DNA of 64,000 nucleotides from Diaporthe sp. PMI_573 (lineage: Eukaryota > Ascomycota > Sordariomycetes > Diaporthales > Diaporthaceae), in NCBI GenBank assembly GCA_021399435.1, contig JAJTUP010000035.1, positions 715,685 to 779,684 on the forward strand. The letters are read 5' to 3'. The stretch's first letter is position 1. Every line of letters begins with the position of its first letter. The notes beneath the pieces were generated by a model. That model was not told where the DNA came from. It was given only the letters and a program-made list of their open reading frames with translations, and did not search any database. Shown piece after piece: positions 20,988 to 31,440 of the stretch. A program made the position numbers and the translations under genes.

Positions 20988-23262
20988 TTAGAAAATGGTT
21001 GGCTCCGTATATGGTTGATCTTTGAACCATCTCGGCGGTAGCTGATCCGCGAGCCCAATTCTTCTGTAGGTACCCTCAACAGGTCCAGGTATAAGGATCA
21101 ACGCGACCACTTCATACCTATTCCTCCAGTTGCCATCCGGCGCGCAGTGTAGTAACTCGCAGCAGTACACAGTCTGATCCTGGGCTAATTCTTCATCCTC
21201 AGTGCAGTCAAATTGCAACAATCCAAGCGTTTCGTCCCTCTCGAGGTGCCACAAATGGCGCCTGTCCGGCCTGACTATTCCAGCAATTAATCTAGTCCTC
21301 AGCTTCAAAAAACCGTCCCGGACACTCCCAAACGGGTTTTCTGTTCGTAGAGTGCAATTCATCTCCACAATGTGGCAGATGTGGTCAATGTCCCACTCGA
21401 AGGGAAAACTGACTGGTCCGCTACGGCATGCCCACGAGAAGGAAGGTGCTACTACTTCTGCAGGTCGGAAACAATGGTGACCTTCATCCAGGATAGAAGT
21501 CCAACAGAGCTGGTAATGCAAGTCTTTTTCCCAAAGCCCAGCCAGATAGCGTCCAGGCGAGTAAGCATTCATGAACCCAGCAATTCCTGACAGTGCTGTA
21601 AGAGTGTCTTCCACAAACGTCAGCTTACTATAACTGTAATCACTGACTATCTCCGTCCACATGTAACCAAACCAGATGGGCTGAAATGAATCTTGGGTAG
21701 CTGTGGGTGAGAGGTATTGGTTTTCGATCATGGCTCGTGGCCCCCCATGTGCAATCCTTGAAACAGGATAATGGTTGTTTGGCGATCGCTGATCTCGAGA
21801 TCGTAATGCAAGATGACCGCAATCGGTAGAGATGGAATGATGACCAGGGTTCCTGAGAGACGGAGTGTAAAGTGAGTGTGCGCGTCGGCTGATCGGGTTG
21901 ATTTGACCTAAACCCGTACATTCGCATTTCTCCTCGTATCGGCAACGAAAAACCATTTCCCTGGGGCCGAAATGGAGGGACCGGGGTGCTAACAGCATTT
22001 CTTGAAAGCACCATCCGCGACCGTACACAGGGCAGCCTGAGAGCTGGGAAGGGATGTTGCTGCACCAAACCTCATGCGGAATACATTCTCTGGCGTAGAT
22101 TTCCACTGGCTGGTCTCTGTATTCGGCCCTGATCAGGGCCCGGTCTGATATACTTCGCGTTAAGAAGCCAGCGTTAGAATCTTGAGCTTGCGCAGCAATG
22201 ATTGCAAGCTTGCATCCGCTGAATATGGCACCCATCTTGGAGCATTCCTCCTCCAAATCCAGTGGGTCGTCTTGAATGATACAAAGAGCATCAATCCAGA
22301 TGTGTTTCATGCCTAGGCACCTGGTTACTGTAATAGCGTCTCTGAATGTGCGAGGGAGGCTTGACATCTCAATGGCTCTCATATGAGAGGTTTTGTTCGC
22401 TGCTGTTGTCTCGAAACGAGCGCTGCCTCCCCAACAGTAGCTCAAAGCCGCATATGTAACAGGATGCTCCACGCTTACCAGCTTGATTTCATCTGTTCCA
22501 GTGGTACCCACAGACAGTAGCCGCTTGGGTAATGCGGTTTGTTCAGAGGTACATTCGTGATGTTCAGTCACACATGATCCGATCCATTCTTGTGCCACGG
22601 ATAAGCAATGTTTGGATAATGGATTTACAGGTATACGTCGGCGTGGCTTGATTGCTGCTAAGATTGGTGGTGCTCCTGTGTACATGGCATCCATTAGAAT
22701 CTGTCGTCCTGGGCTTTCCTTACGCACCGTCGCGTAAGGACTTACCGAGTAGTGTGAACAAGTCTATGCTTGGTATATACCGCCTATCCGGAGGTGCCAG
22801 AGAGTCATCGACATACCAATCTATACGTAGTCCGGCGGATTTGACGAGTTCGATGGATATAGCATCTTGCGAAGTGTTCGGGAATGCAAAAAAGGCCGCA
22901 GAGACTGTTCGGCAAATGAAGCAATCTTCCCAAGCACATCTTCGCAGCTCTGGCATCTTCACCGGCGGGCTTCGAATGTTCCGATCCTCGTCCTCCAGGA
23001 ATAAGCAGAAAGGGCACCGGCACCGGTTATGGATGGTTTCGTCCACCAATGTACCTCCCTGCTGATGCTCTGAGTCTGATGCAGCTTCGCCCGGGACGAG
23101 GTCCTTGATGCCGAACGCGCTGTCGTCAGAGGGTGCTGCCTCTAGTGTGTTGGTGAGGACGTGGTCGGCGGGGTTTTGGTCGGGCTGGCCCTGGTGCGCT
23201 TCCCTGCTTCCCGTTGCGCGTATGGGACGCGCCAACTGTCGCTTGTTTTTCCATTCATCCAT
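20988..23262 (-). CDS. HET-domain protein 1 (heterokaryon incompatibility family)
   Basis: Start ATG 23262 (MDEWKNKRQLARP). Exon one ends at 22746; a consensus GTAAGT donor and a CCCAG acceptor define a 37-nt intron (22709-22745) that joins LFTLL to GRQILMDAMYTG in phase, giving 745 residues. The HET core is plain: YAALSYCWGGS, then HIWIDALCIIQDD with LEEECSKMGAIFSGCKLAII, then GRGWCFQEMLLAPRSLHFG. An N-terminal cysteine patch (CRCPFCLF, CAWEDCFICR) precedes it. HET proteins trigger cell death on fusion of unlike strains; which partner this one senses cannot be told. The intron is shorter than usual, so a small deletion mimicking an intron is the alternative. A second HET gene lies 1.7 kb upstream on the same strand. 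Confidence 0.85.
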
Positions 23263-24297
23263 ATCACTGGAGGGACTAGTCACCCTGGGGAGGATGCGTC
23301 CAAAAGTGGACAAGGAAAGGCGCGGCTGTCAACAGAGGAAGCTTAGTCTTAATGTGACGAATTGACTTTGGGACTTCTCTGGCAAGGGAGTGGAACTCGT
23401 CAAGGCGATGTATGACTCTCGAGCTGAAATCAACCAGCTAGACAATACTAGCGACGAAGCCGACGGTGGTAAGGGCTTCGGGCATTTAGAGAATGCTAGT
23501 AAGTGCTAGGCTTAAGTGAAGGAGCAGAGAAGATTCCTACAATTTATGAGGTGACAGCTGAACCGCGTAAGGCAGAATCAGAGCGGGGTAGCAAGGCGTA
23601 AAGCATAAGCGATGGGCGTGGCAGTGCAAGGAAGAACTACGCGAATCACCCCTGTTAAACGGAAACGCTCGATTTCGGCTATGTGCCCATGGGGCGTGCA
23701 CGCCGGGAGATGAGTTTGGTGGCCGTGAGTCGATTTTTTGGGCTGTTTTAAGACCCTAACTTCGTACCTCTGCATTACCCTTATTTCTTACCCAAAAAGC
23801 ATGTAACCTATTTTATTAGATAGTCTGATTTCGAAAGTTTATCTGTATTTAGTTTGGTTACTGTAAGGGTTAGGGTTGGCTGGTTATTTAAAGCGAAAGA
23901 TAGTGGGTCTGAAGGGCGAATTTTCTGGCCTCGCTATTCCTGCACCAGAGCCAACCCACGCGTGCCCGCGGGTGAGACAATGTCGGAGGGACTGTGAGGA
24001 GGGCTGACAGAAGCCCACTCAAATTTAATGCAAAGTTGTCTAAACTGTCAGATGTGACGGGTGCTTTGGGTTAGGTGCCTGAGGCATCAATGGCTGAATC
24101 ATGACAAAACCAGCCCCCTTACGGGTGGGGTCCCACCAAGGAACCAAGACAAGACATCATCACAATACACACAGTGACCACCCCATCAATTGGACCATAA
24201 TTACACGTCCCATATACCTAAAAGGGTGATAATCTGACAAGTATAATTATTAGTTGTAAGGCTATTTAGTTATTAGACTGAATATTTAGATTAACGA
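23263..24297. other. Intergenic, no gene recognised
   Basis: No supported frame. Contains a short taagggttagggtt stretch near 23866-23879 that is only two telomere-like units. Confidence 0.4.
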
Positions 24298-24738
24298 TGT
24301 GATGATCACTGGTTTCCGAGTCCTCTAAACCTGAGTAACCAAAGGGTTTATGTTCGGAAATTCGGAATACGTAACAAGGCGGTTGATTGAGCAATAAGGG
24401 TTCTGAGAATGATCACAGCCGATGAAGGCTATTCAAGTGGTGAATACTTGGATACTTAGATTGACTGCTGAAGAGCTGTCCATACTATCTAGCTATCTGG
24501 TAATGAGCGTGTCTTTATATGTTCATCTCTTCATTCGTCGTTGGTGATGGACCGTATGGACCGCTCGTCGGTCCTGTCGGTCCACCCTGGTCAGTGGGTC
24601 CCTGACCCTAACGCTGGCCTTGGCATGCCTTCCTGACTTCGCCCTCAAGTGCCTGCGGGGTTGCGTCGTGGCATCTGATTCTGATTGCCGGGGTCATTCA
24701 AACGGGTCCCCTGGGTGCCATCGTGTTGGCTCATAACA
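24298..24738. repeat. Solo LTR, 441 bp, with 5-bp target duplication
   Basis: Begins TGTGATGATCACTGG and ends GGCTCATAACA, the TG...CA ends of an LTR with near-inverted termini. It is flanked by the direct repeat AACGA at 24293-24297 and 24739-24743. No coding region adjoins it. The sequence differs from the gypsy LTRs at 11496 and 45387, so it marks another retrotransposon family. Confidence 0.8.
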
Positions 24739-24743
24739 AACGA

Positions 24744-24919
24744 CTAAAGAGTCTGTTTTATAAAAGCTATCTACTATGGTGATAATTATATACTTCTTAG
24801 ATCCTAAACCTTCTAGATATTAACTAGTTAATCTAATATAAAACATCTCTACTCTTTATTTTCTCGCCTAGCAGGCTTTACTGTCTTCGCGGCTAGATAC
24901 ACTGAGAAACGATATACAT
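24744..24919. other. AT-rich 3' flank of HET gene 2
   Basis: Short AT-rich spacer between the solo LTR and the stop of HET gene 2. No feature of its own. Confidence 0.3.
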
Positions 24920-27379
24920 TTAAAGAATCGAGATCCCGCGACTTTCCCGAGGCCTAAACGCCTCTCCGTACATAACCCCATACACATATGCCTCCCCGAG
25001 TATCCGGAAATCCGACCTGCCTTTGTACTGACGAAGAACAACTGGTACCTTCCCGCCCTCCAGCAGGGCAACTACATCTCCCGCAACAGAGCCTTCAGGT
25101 ACCAAACCAATACGGCCGTCCTCCAATCTAGCCATCAATCTCTTCATCGACGCGCCAATGTTAAACCGGAAGCTTGGCAGGGTTGCCGGATTGTAGCCCC
25201 GCAGCCATAATATAAGACCGCTGACCACCTTGGCAACAATCGCGATCCATGAGCTTCCGTTAGTGGACAGGATGTGGAAAGCGATCTTCATAAATCCATG
25301 TGCCGTACGCAGAAACGCGTCGTATCTGCAAAATTCGTCTCGGCATCGTCGTTCGCCTCCTGGCATGACGCCGGCGCTGATTGTTTTCCAATAGCAATCC
25401 AGCATGCTTTCCCCAGGGGCATAATCCTCGTTCCTGTCAATACGGGCAACGGCCTGCCACTCAATCCAGCTTGTGATGTGGGACGCGGCCATTTCTCCTT
25501 CAGTTTGTGTATCTGGCCCGACCTGACTCGGGCCGCTAAGGTTAAGAGGTCCACTGGTCTCCACGATGGCGGCAATGATATGTCCTTTCAAGGTTACTTG
25601 TTGCATATCGTTGTCGAAATGTGGCTGGGATACAGAATCATTCGTTGCGCGAAACCCAACGGCGTTAACCTCGGGAACCTCGCCCTCCGGGAACATCATC
25701 TCCGTATGGCGCAATGGAGCTACGCAGCAAGTCGAGCTCCAGTCGGGCACCCAGGAAGGCAACACTCCAGCGTTGGCGTTGGTGACGTTATGGATTGACT
25801 CGAAAAGGTCCAGGTTGTTGGAGGTTCGGAGGATATGTGCAGCGAAGGTCTTGTATAACTGCTCCGGTGTCTCATCGTAATTAGGATGAAACGGTAGACT
25901 CCTAACGCTTCCGGGTTCTGCCAGGCCCCATAGGGAATAGATCTTATCCCGCGGGTCCGTCGCTCCACATGGTCTTGTTCGAGTCATCAGTTTGAGCAGG
26001 GAGTGTTGGTTCCCGGACTCGATCTCCCCTCGGAGGTGTTCGAGATTATCGACGGTGTTTGGGTTGATACGGCCGCTGTACAAGTTCATGGCGCCAAGTT
26101 TTACGGAGTACGCGTAGGCTCTGTAGAACAGTGGCCATTCCACCTCGTGCTCCGCATACATGACGACAGATCTTCTTGAAACAGCGATTTCTTGGATTAT
26201 CCATACGCGTTCAAACCAAGGCTCTCGGAAAAGTTCAAAGAAATTTTCCCAACACTGGTGTGGTGGAGTCGGCAAGCCGGGGTGTGGGAATGCGAAACTA
26301 AAAGCAGATTCTCCTGCTATTGGATGTCGTTCGCAAGCTTCGTCGATTGTTCTGGCGAACTCTAAGCCTTTTCCACCATGCTGCTCTCCCTCGCCGAGCC
26401 AAATAAGAGTGGTGACGCTGTGCCGGTATATGCTTCGCATCAGTAGGATTTGGATGCCCTTTTCGTCGGTGTCTTTTTGGTTAATGCAGACTTGGTCTAC
26501 CCAGAGTGTTCTTTCTTTGTCGGCGTGCCGCAATCGCTGCAGAGCTGTGTAGAGGGTTTGGGTCACCCTCAGACGGCGTCCATGACATGCAATGTACTTA
26601 GCATCTCCATTTGGAGGACCCCAGCAGTATGACAGCGCTTCGTATCGCACTGTGGGCTCAGCATCAACGTCCAGTTCTTCAAGCCGGCATTCGATGCCAT
26701 AAGGGTTGTCATCGCAGCATGGTCTCGACGTCGCTGAGGGCAAAACGACAATGACCCGGGTTTTGCCATGGCCCGTCAGCCGATCATAGGTGTACTCTGA
26801 CCTCCCACATGCTCCAATCGATCGCGGGAATGTCGTCTGGGGAAGAGGCGATGCTCCAGCCCCGGTCGGCCCCAGGTGCACACGCCATGCACGCCATGCA
26901 CGCCATGCACTCCAACAGTACAACGGAATCAACACCAGCGTCCAGAACAGGATCCATAAGCAGTTGCCGATGTTGACGCAGACATCGACGACGTTGGTGA
27001 AAAGGACCTTGAATAAAGGCCCGACGCTTAGGTGAAATAAATAAATGCCCGAAAATAAAAATAGAACGTTCAGCCAGGTTGAGTGGAAATCGAAACTGAT
27101 TTGTGAACCGATATAGTAGGAGATGGCAAGGGCAGTCGTATACTTTGCAAACCACGACAGTTGGTAAGGGGAGTATCGCAAATCTCCGCCATAGGTCAGG
27201 ACTCTGTGTGCCACAAACATAGCGTAACAGGCCATCCAGATTCGACCACCACCAAAGCTGAGGGGGAAAAGCAAAAGCCGGCTAATCTTTCGTGCGTCGG
27301 CTGCTGCATGTCGAATAGCCGTCGAGTCTGAATCTTCTCCCAGGAGAATAAGAACGATAGGTTGTAGGGTCCAAGTCAT
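24920..27379 (-). CDS. Membrane-anchored HET-domain protein 2
   Basis: An uninterrupted 819-codon frame from ATG 27379. Residues about 40-160 contain four hydrophobic segments (for example WLNVLFLFSGIYLFHL and CLWILFWTLVLIPLYCW), then a short tandem WRAWRAWR. The HET domain follows: YEALSYCWGPP, LWVDQVCINQKDTDEKG, TTLIWLGEGE and WFERVWIIQEIAVSRR, with DPRDKIYSLWGLA behind it. The C-terminal part matches the usual HET tail (GLVPEGSVAGDVVALLEGG). HET proteins act in self/non-self recognition; the membrane segments suggest this one is tethered. It is oriented like HET gene 1 but separated by a solo LTR. No stops or shifts, so it is probably functional. Confidence 0.9.
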   Translation of the reverse strand: MTWTLQPIVLILLGEDSDSTAIRHAAADARKISRLLLFPLSFGGGRIWMACYAMFVAHRVLTYGGDLRYSPYQLSWFAKYTTALAISYYIGSQISFDFHSTWLNVLFLFSGIYLFHLSVGPLFKVLFTNVVDVCVNIGNCLWILFWTLVLIPLYCWSAWRAWRAWRVHLGPTGAGASPLPQTTFPRSIGACGRSEYTYDRLTGHGKTRVIVVLPSATSRPCCDDNPYGIECRLEELDVDAEPTVRYEALSYCWGPPNGDAKYIACHGRRLRVTQTLYTALQRLRHADKERTLWVDQVCINQKDTDEKGIQILLMRSIYRHSVTTLIWLGEGEQHGGKGLEFARTIDEACERHPIAGESAFSFAFPHPGLPTPPHQCWENFFELFREPWFERVWIIQEIAVSRRSVVMYAEHEVEWPLFYRAYAYSVKLGAMNLYSGRINPNTVDNLEHLRGEIESGNQHSLLKLMTRTRPCGATDPRDKIYSLWGLAEPGSVRSLPFHPNYDETPEQLYKTFAAHILRTSNNLDLFESIHNVTNANAGVLPSWVPDWSSTCCVAPLRHTEMMFPEGEVPEVNAVGFRATNDSVSQPHFDNDMQQVTLKGHIIAAIVETSGPLNLSGPSQVGPDTQTEGEMAASHITSWIEWQAVARIDRNEDYAPGESMLDCYWKTISAGVMPGGERRCRDEFCRYDAFLRTAHGFMKIAFHILSTNGSSWIAIVAKVVSGLILWLRGYNPATLPSFRFNIGASMKRLMARLEDGRIGLVPEGSVAGDVVALLEGGKVPVVLRQYKGRSDFRILGEAYVYGVMYGEAFRPRESRGISIL
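26881..26907 (-). repeat. In-frame 9-bp tandem repeat in HET gene 2
   Basis: Three exact units of cacgccatg encode the tripeptide AWR three times just after the last membrane segment. The unit length keeps the frame, so copy number can vary without breaking the gene. Confidence 0.85.
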
Positions 27380-28370
27380 CCTGAGCGAGTGATGGCCGGC
27401 CGATTTGCTCGCAGACCTGTTTTTTTGGTTTTTTTCTTTAGGTGAAGAGGAGCAAATGCCCAGTTAGTTATCGCCTTTGATCCTTTACGGTCTTCCCCTG
27501 CTCGTTAGCGCTTGGACTTCAGCTGCATCTCTCAAATAGGGGGTGGCTGTATATCAACCGTCGATCCTTGCCTACCGGACACTCAGATGGCTGTTCTAGC
27601 CCATTGTCTAATTCAGCCGCTCAGCACTCCGTACAGGTGGCGTCAAAATGAGATAGGAACTCCTGGCTTCTTGTGGTGGCTGTGATTATTTCGAGAGGAC
27701 CTGACGCCTGTGCCTCGGCAAATATTCATTAGTTATGCGGCGGAAGGTAAACCGACGAATCAACACTCGCCTTTGGATAAGTCATTTCGCCTCCAGCGGC
27801 GGTCTAGTTTCGTAGAATTGAACATGGCCCAGATGTGCCCCCTGGAATATGCACGACAAGCACGGGTGCGAAAATGGATCACCGAGCTGTATACAGATCC
27901 TCCGCACAGATATTGCTATGCATTTTAAGCATCCTCCTCCTTGCGACTAACAATCAAAGTCTAGTATTGTTCGTGTCAATACGGGCATTGATGATGCCTT
28001 GGCATGACGCGTAGAACATCTAGGTATTTAACTTGTAAAGGAAAGATGTCAGAATCATAAACGGCATCGAATAAAGGACTGTCCGCGCGACTTCTTCATG
28101 ACGGATCCGTCTGAGGACATGAAGGAAATGAAACACAGGAGAGACGACCGCTCTGGCGGCACAAGTGGATACTCGGCACGGAAGCGCCTACTGCCTGGCT
28201 TAGCTCTTGTCGTAGTAGATAGGCAGCGTTGGTTGTGATTGGCGTCCGTATTGTATGTTTGCGTGGTCTTTGTGTTATAGAGGTGTGCGTTATTCATGGT
28301 TTGGTGATTGCATGTGGATGTCAGAGGATGGCAGGGAAAACTACGGGCAGTGTTGCTAATAGTATGGCAA
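27380..28370. other. Upstream region of HET gene 2, no other gene
   Basis: Contains a T-rich tract at 27420-27437 near the HET start, and otherwise only short frames without family motifs. Confidence 0.35.
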
Positions 28371-28500
28371 TAAAGTAGTATATTGTAATATAACCCATAT
28401 GATATGGACTTTCTCATATTGTGACAATATGATATGAAGAATTTGATATTGTGACAATATAATATGATGATGTCCATATTGGCAATATATTATTTATATT
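28371..28500. repeat. AT-rich imperfect tandem/inverted repeats
   Basis: The block atattgtgacaatat occurs twice about 29 bases apart (near 28418 and 28447), each nearly self-complementary, among many atatgatatg variants. Confidence 0.6.
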
Positions 28501-28799
28501 GGGTTGTCAGTCCTGGGGCGAAATTGCCTTTTGACAGTAGCGGGCAGGCCTTACCCTATACCAGCAATAGGGATACTGGGCACTTTATTGGCTAGCATTC
28601 ACCTCAACACACGTCTTTATTGACAATCAGACCTAACACGCGACCACGCGTTTCTTCCACGCGTCAGGGGAGGTATAAGAGGTACGATTGGTGCGGACCA
28701 TGTTGGGCCGGGCCTACCGGTGGTTGCCTGCCGACATTGGCCATGGTCCATTGTCACCTCTGCCCATTTTCTTTATCACTGTCGAGCCTACTGTACTAA

Positions 28800-30210
28800 C
28801 CGTACCGCCACGCCTCAACAATGCCTCCCTTTTGGCCAATGGTCGCAACGAAGAGAGTCAATTTCAGTCGACGTTTCGGAGTTTTCCAGCCGGCAGTTGA
28901 ATGACCTAGACCAGAGCCAAACGCCCAAATGCCAGTCATCTCGACCTCGCACAGCCTCCACAACCTCCTCCACCAAACCCAGAACGTCATGGGTCTTCTC
29001 TCATATGCCAGACGAGGAGATGGAGACGAGATACTACAATCCGCGGACCGGAAAAGAAGAGTGGCGTTGCAAACATTGTGACAGAGCATATGCCTGTTCT
29101 GGGGGTACTGCGGCTCCTGCAAAACATCTTATGGACCCTCCTCCTGACGGCCACGGTCTGCCAAAAGGAGCCCTGCGAACAGCTAAAGTGACAACGATAC
29201 GAACGATCCTCGAACAAGCTCGTGCTGCAGCAGAAGAAAATCCCCGCAAACGCCGTCGGCTCAACGATCAATCCGGAGATTCGATTGACCCTGACCAGCT
29301 CGGAGTGTTGTACGTGAGGTTTATTACGGCCTGCTCTCTCCCATTTCGGCTTGTAGAATGCCCAGAGTTCCGGGCACTCTTGGCCTACATCAATAACGAT
29401 ATCGATACTTGGCTTCCAGATACGCACGAGACCATTAGGAAATGGATCATGCGGCAGTATCAAGCAGCGCATACAGTCGGCGAAGTCAAGAATTCACATC
29501 AGCTGCGACCTTTGGACTTCTCCCAACTCTTTGGCCATCTTGGGCGTAGTCGGCCACTATGTCACGGAAGACGGCCAGCTGGAACACCATATTTTGGCGT
29601 TGAAAGACATCGACAGTGAGCACGACGGTTCTCACCTCGCGGCGGCGATTTTGGAAGTGGTTGACGGATGGGGCTTTGCTTCAAAACTCGGATATTTCGT
29701 GATGGACAATGCTGGCAATAACGACACAATGATGAGATCCCTTTCGCTTGGTCAGTACAACTCACCGTTTCTACTGACTGGTTCTAACATCCCACAGGCC
29801 TCCTTCGCCGATATGACATCCGATACGATCCCAAAGTTCACCGACTCCGCTGCCAAGGTCATATCATCAATCTCGCCGCTAAAGCCTTCCTCTTCGTTAC
29901 CGACAATGAGAAGCTCGAACGCGACGATCCAGGTCTGTATAATGTGACACTAAAGCATATTGAAGCGTGGCGGAAGAAGGGACCTCTTGGCAAGCTTCAC
30001 AACTTCGTCGTTTACATCCAACGGAATGTTCAGCGCAGCCAAAAGTTTCTTGCTATCAGCCATAACCGTAAGCTTGCGCGAGACAACGACACAAGGTGGA
30101 GCTCGTGGTATACCATGTTGAGAGCGGCCTTGAATCTTAGAGACGCAATTGACGGCTATTTCAACAAATGGATGGAAGCAGACTGCGCTGGAGACGAGCT
30201 CTCTTCAGAG
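28800..30210 (+). pseudogene. hAT transposase copy 3, truncated
   Basis: The left part encodes TSWVFSHMPDEEMETRYYNP, a BED-type finger (EEWRCKHCDRAYACSGG) and PFRLVECPEFRALLAYI. A one-base shift near 29470-29490 moves the frame to SRIHISCDLWTSPNS, AILGVVGHYVTEDGQ and YFVMDNAGNNDTMM. A 48-nt phase-1 intron (29752-29799, GTCAGT to CCACAG) joins SLSLG to LLRRYDIRYDPKVHR, followed by RLRCQGHIINLAAKAF, KKGPLGKLHNFV and NDTRWSSWYTML. The frame ends at DELSSEQ, where the MITE at 30211 begins, so about the last third with the dimerisation domain is gone. The start codon is not clear; an upstream exon or short leader is possible. Confidence 0.82.
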
Positions 30211-30557
30211 CAGCGCTCCTAATAGTGCGGACCGTTTACACTATTAGTGCAAACTGCAGTCCACGACCAACAAACAATCCACGGCGGGCGTTGGTGTATT
30301 AACGACCAGGATGGCACACCAGGCATCCCGGCGGCAGCTCGTGCGAAGTGGCGCAAATCGCACCACTAAATTGACGAGAATTATCCAAAACAAATGAGTG
30401 TATGCACGGGGGCACGGACCCCGGATGGTTGGCACAACAACCATCATGAGTACCCTGGTTCTGTGACACCAGGGGGCGTCCGTGGATTGATCGATTCATT
30501 TCCCCGATCTGCAGTCTGCACTAATAGTGTAAACGGTCCGCACTATTAGGAGCGCTG
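30211..30557. mobile_element. MITE with 49-bp inverted repeats
   Basis: A 347-bp non-coding element is bounded by 30211-30259 and 30509-30557, inverted repeats with one mismatch (start CAGCGCTCCTAATAGTGCGG). Such short elements usually depend on a related full-length transposon, here perhaps a pogo type by size and ends. The left flank is hAT copy 3, the right flank is a pogo gene read leftward, and no target duplication is seen, so the MITE sits at a rearrangement joint. Confidence 0.85.
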
Positions 30558-30965
30558 ATTCTCGGTTTCCAGGCTATACAGATTTAGCCTTTCCATGTCG
30601 ATCAGAATGTGTAACAACCATTGATGCAGTTATCACGCCCATCATAAAGCCAGTTTCGTCAAAGTTGTATAGGTCGTCGTCTGTGATCCCATACTTGGCC
30701 ATCATGTTGCGGAGTAGCCGGAACCAGTTCCTAATGACCTCTGGATCTTCGCAGAGGGCCCTCTGGTAGTCATAAGGCCGATTAAACTTAGTCTTTAGAC
30801 TGGGTTGTGCATCCACAAAGCGTCGAGCCCAGTGCTTGCCCACAGGCTTGCCATCACGCGATGCTAGTAAGAGGTTGGCCATATCTTCCACACCAGAAAG
30901 TCGTAGTGGGAATCCGCGGACATCTTGATCAATGATATATTCGATAAGTACACCAAACTACAGAC
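30558..30965 (-). pseudogene. Pogo-type transposase N-terminal fragment
   Basis: Reading leftward: FGVLIEYIIDQDVRGFP, VEDMANLLLASRDGKP, VGKHWARRFVDAQPSLK, PEVIRNWFRLLRNMMAKYG and LYNFDETGFMMG. This is the CENPB-type helix-turn-helix followed by the first catalytic aspartate (NFDETG) of pogo/Fot transposases. A stop follows KAKSV at 30574 and then PGNRE at the MITE border. The rest of the DDE domain is missing and the right end joins a hydrolase fragment, so it is cut at both sides. Confidence 0.8.
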
Positions 30966-31440
30966 AAAGGGCAGATACTAAATGCTCATCTGAGGCATGA
31001 TGTTGGCATCCTTCAGCATCTCCACGGCCCGGAGTACTTCCTCCTTGAAATAGTCGTGGCTCCCCACGTCAAGGTACGTGGGCGGAAGGCGGCCGAGATC
31101 CTCAGCCGACAGCAGCAGCAGCCTGGCGTACTTTTGCTGCTCCGCGGGGAGACCCTGGAGCCGGGACAGGTACGTGTCCGAGCCGCAACGCAGCGTGTCC
31201 TTCTCGCCCTGTTGCGTGGCGCCCTCGTGCTTGTCCCACCTCGTGTCCGGGTCCAGCATCGGGTAGATGGCCACGAGGCCGCACAACCCAGGCAGACCGC
31301 GGTCCAGCGCGATGTAGGTGGCCGCCCACGCGAGGTTTGCGCCTGCGCCCATGCCCATGATGCATATCTTGTCTTCGAGGATGTCTAGCTCGGCCGCGTG
31401 CGTCAGGGTATATTCGTGGCAATGAGCACTCCCGCCGACT
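30966..31440 (-). pseudogene. Alpha/beta-hydrolase (HSL-type) fragment
   Basis: The frame LTHAAELDILEDKICIM, GAGANLAWAATYIALDRG, LCGLVAIYPMLDPDTRW and LPPTYLDVGSHDYFKEEVL matches the central to C-terminal region of fungal hormone-sensitive-lipase-like esterases. The nucleophile elbow, normally GDSAGG, reads GMGAGA, so the catalytic serine is absent. The conserved aspartate region (DVGSHDYF) is present, but the histidine end is lost where pogo sequence begins at 30965. The 5' half is also missing. The longer frame on this strand at 31102-31728 is a shadow in another phase. Confidence 0.6.

Noticed and set aside
23866..23879. Telomere-like taagggttaggg
   Set aside because: Only about two units; too short to indicate a telomere or internal telomeric tract.
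28371..28500. CRISPR-like repeat array
   Set aside because: The units are AT-rich, imperfect and only about two clear copies; the context is a fungal nuclear genome.
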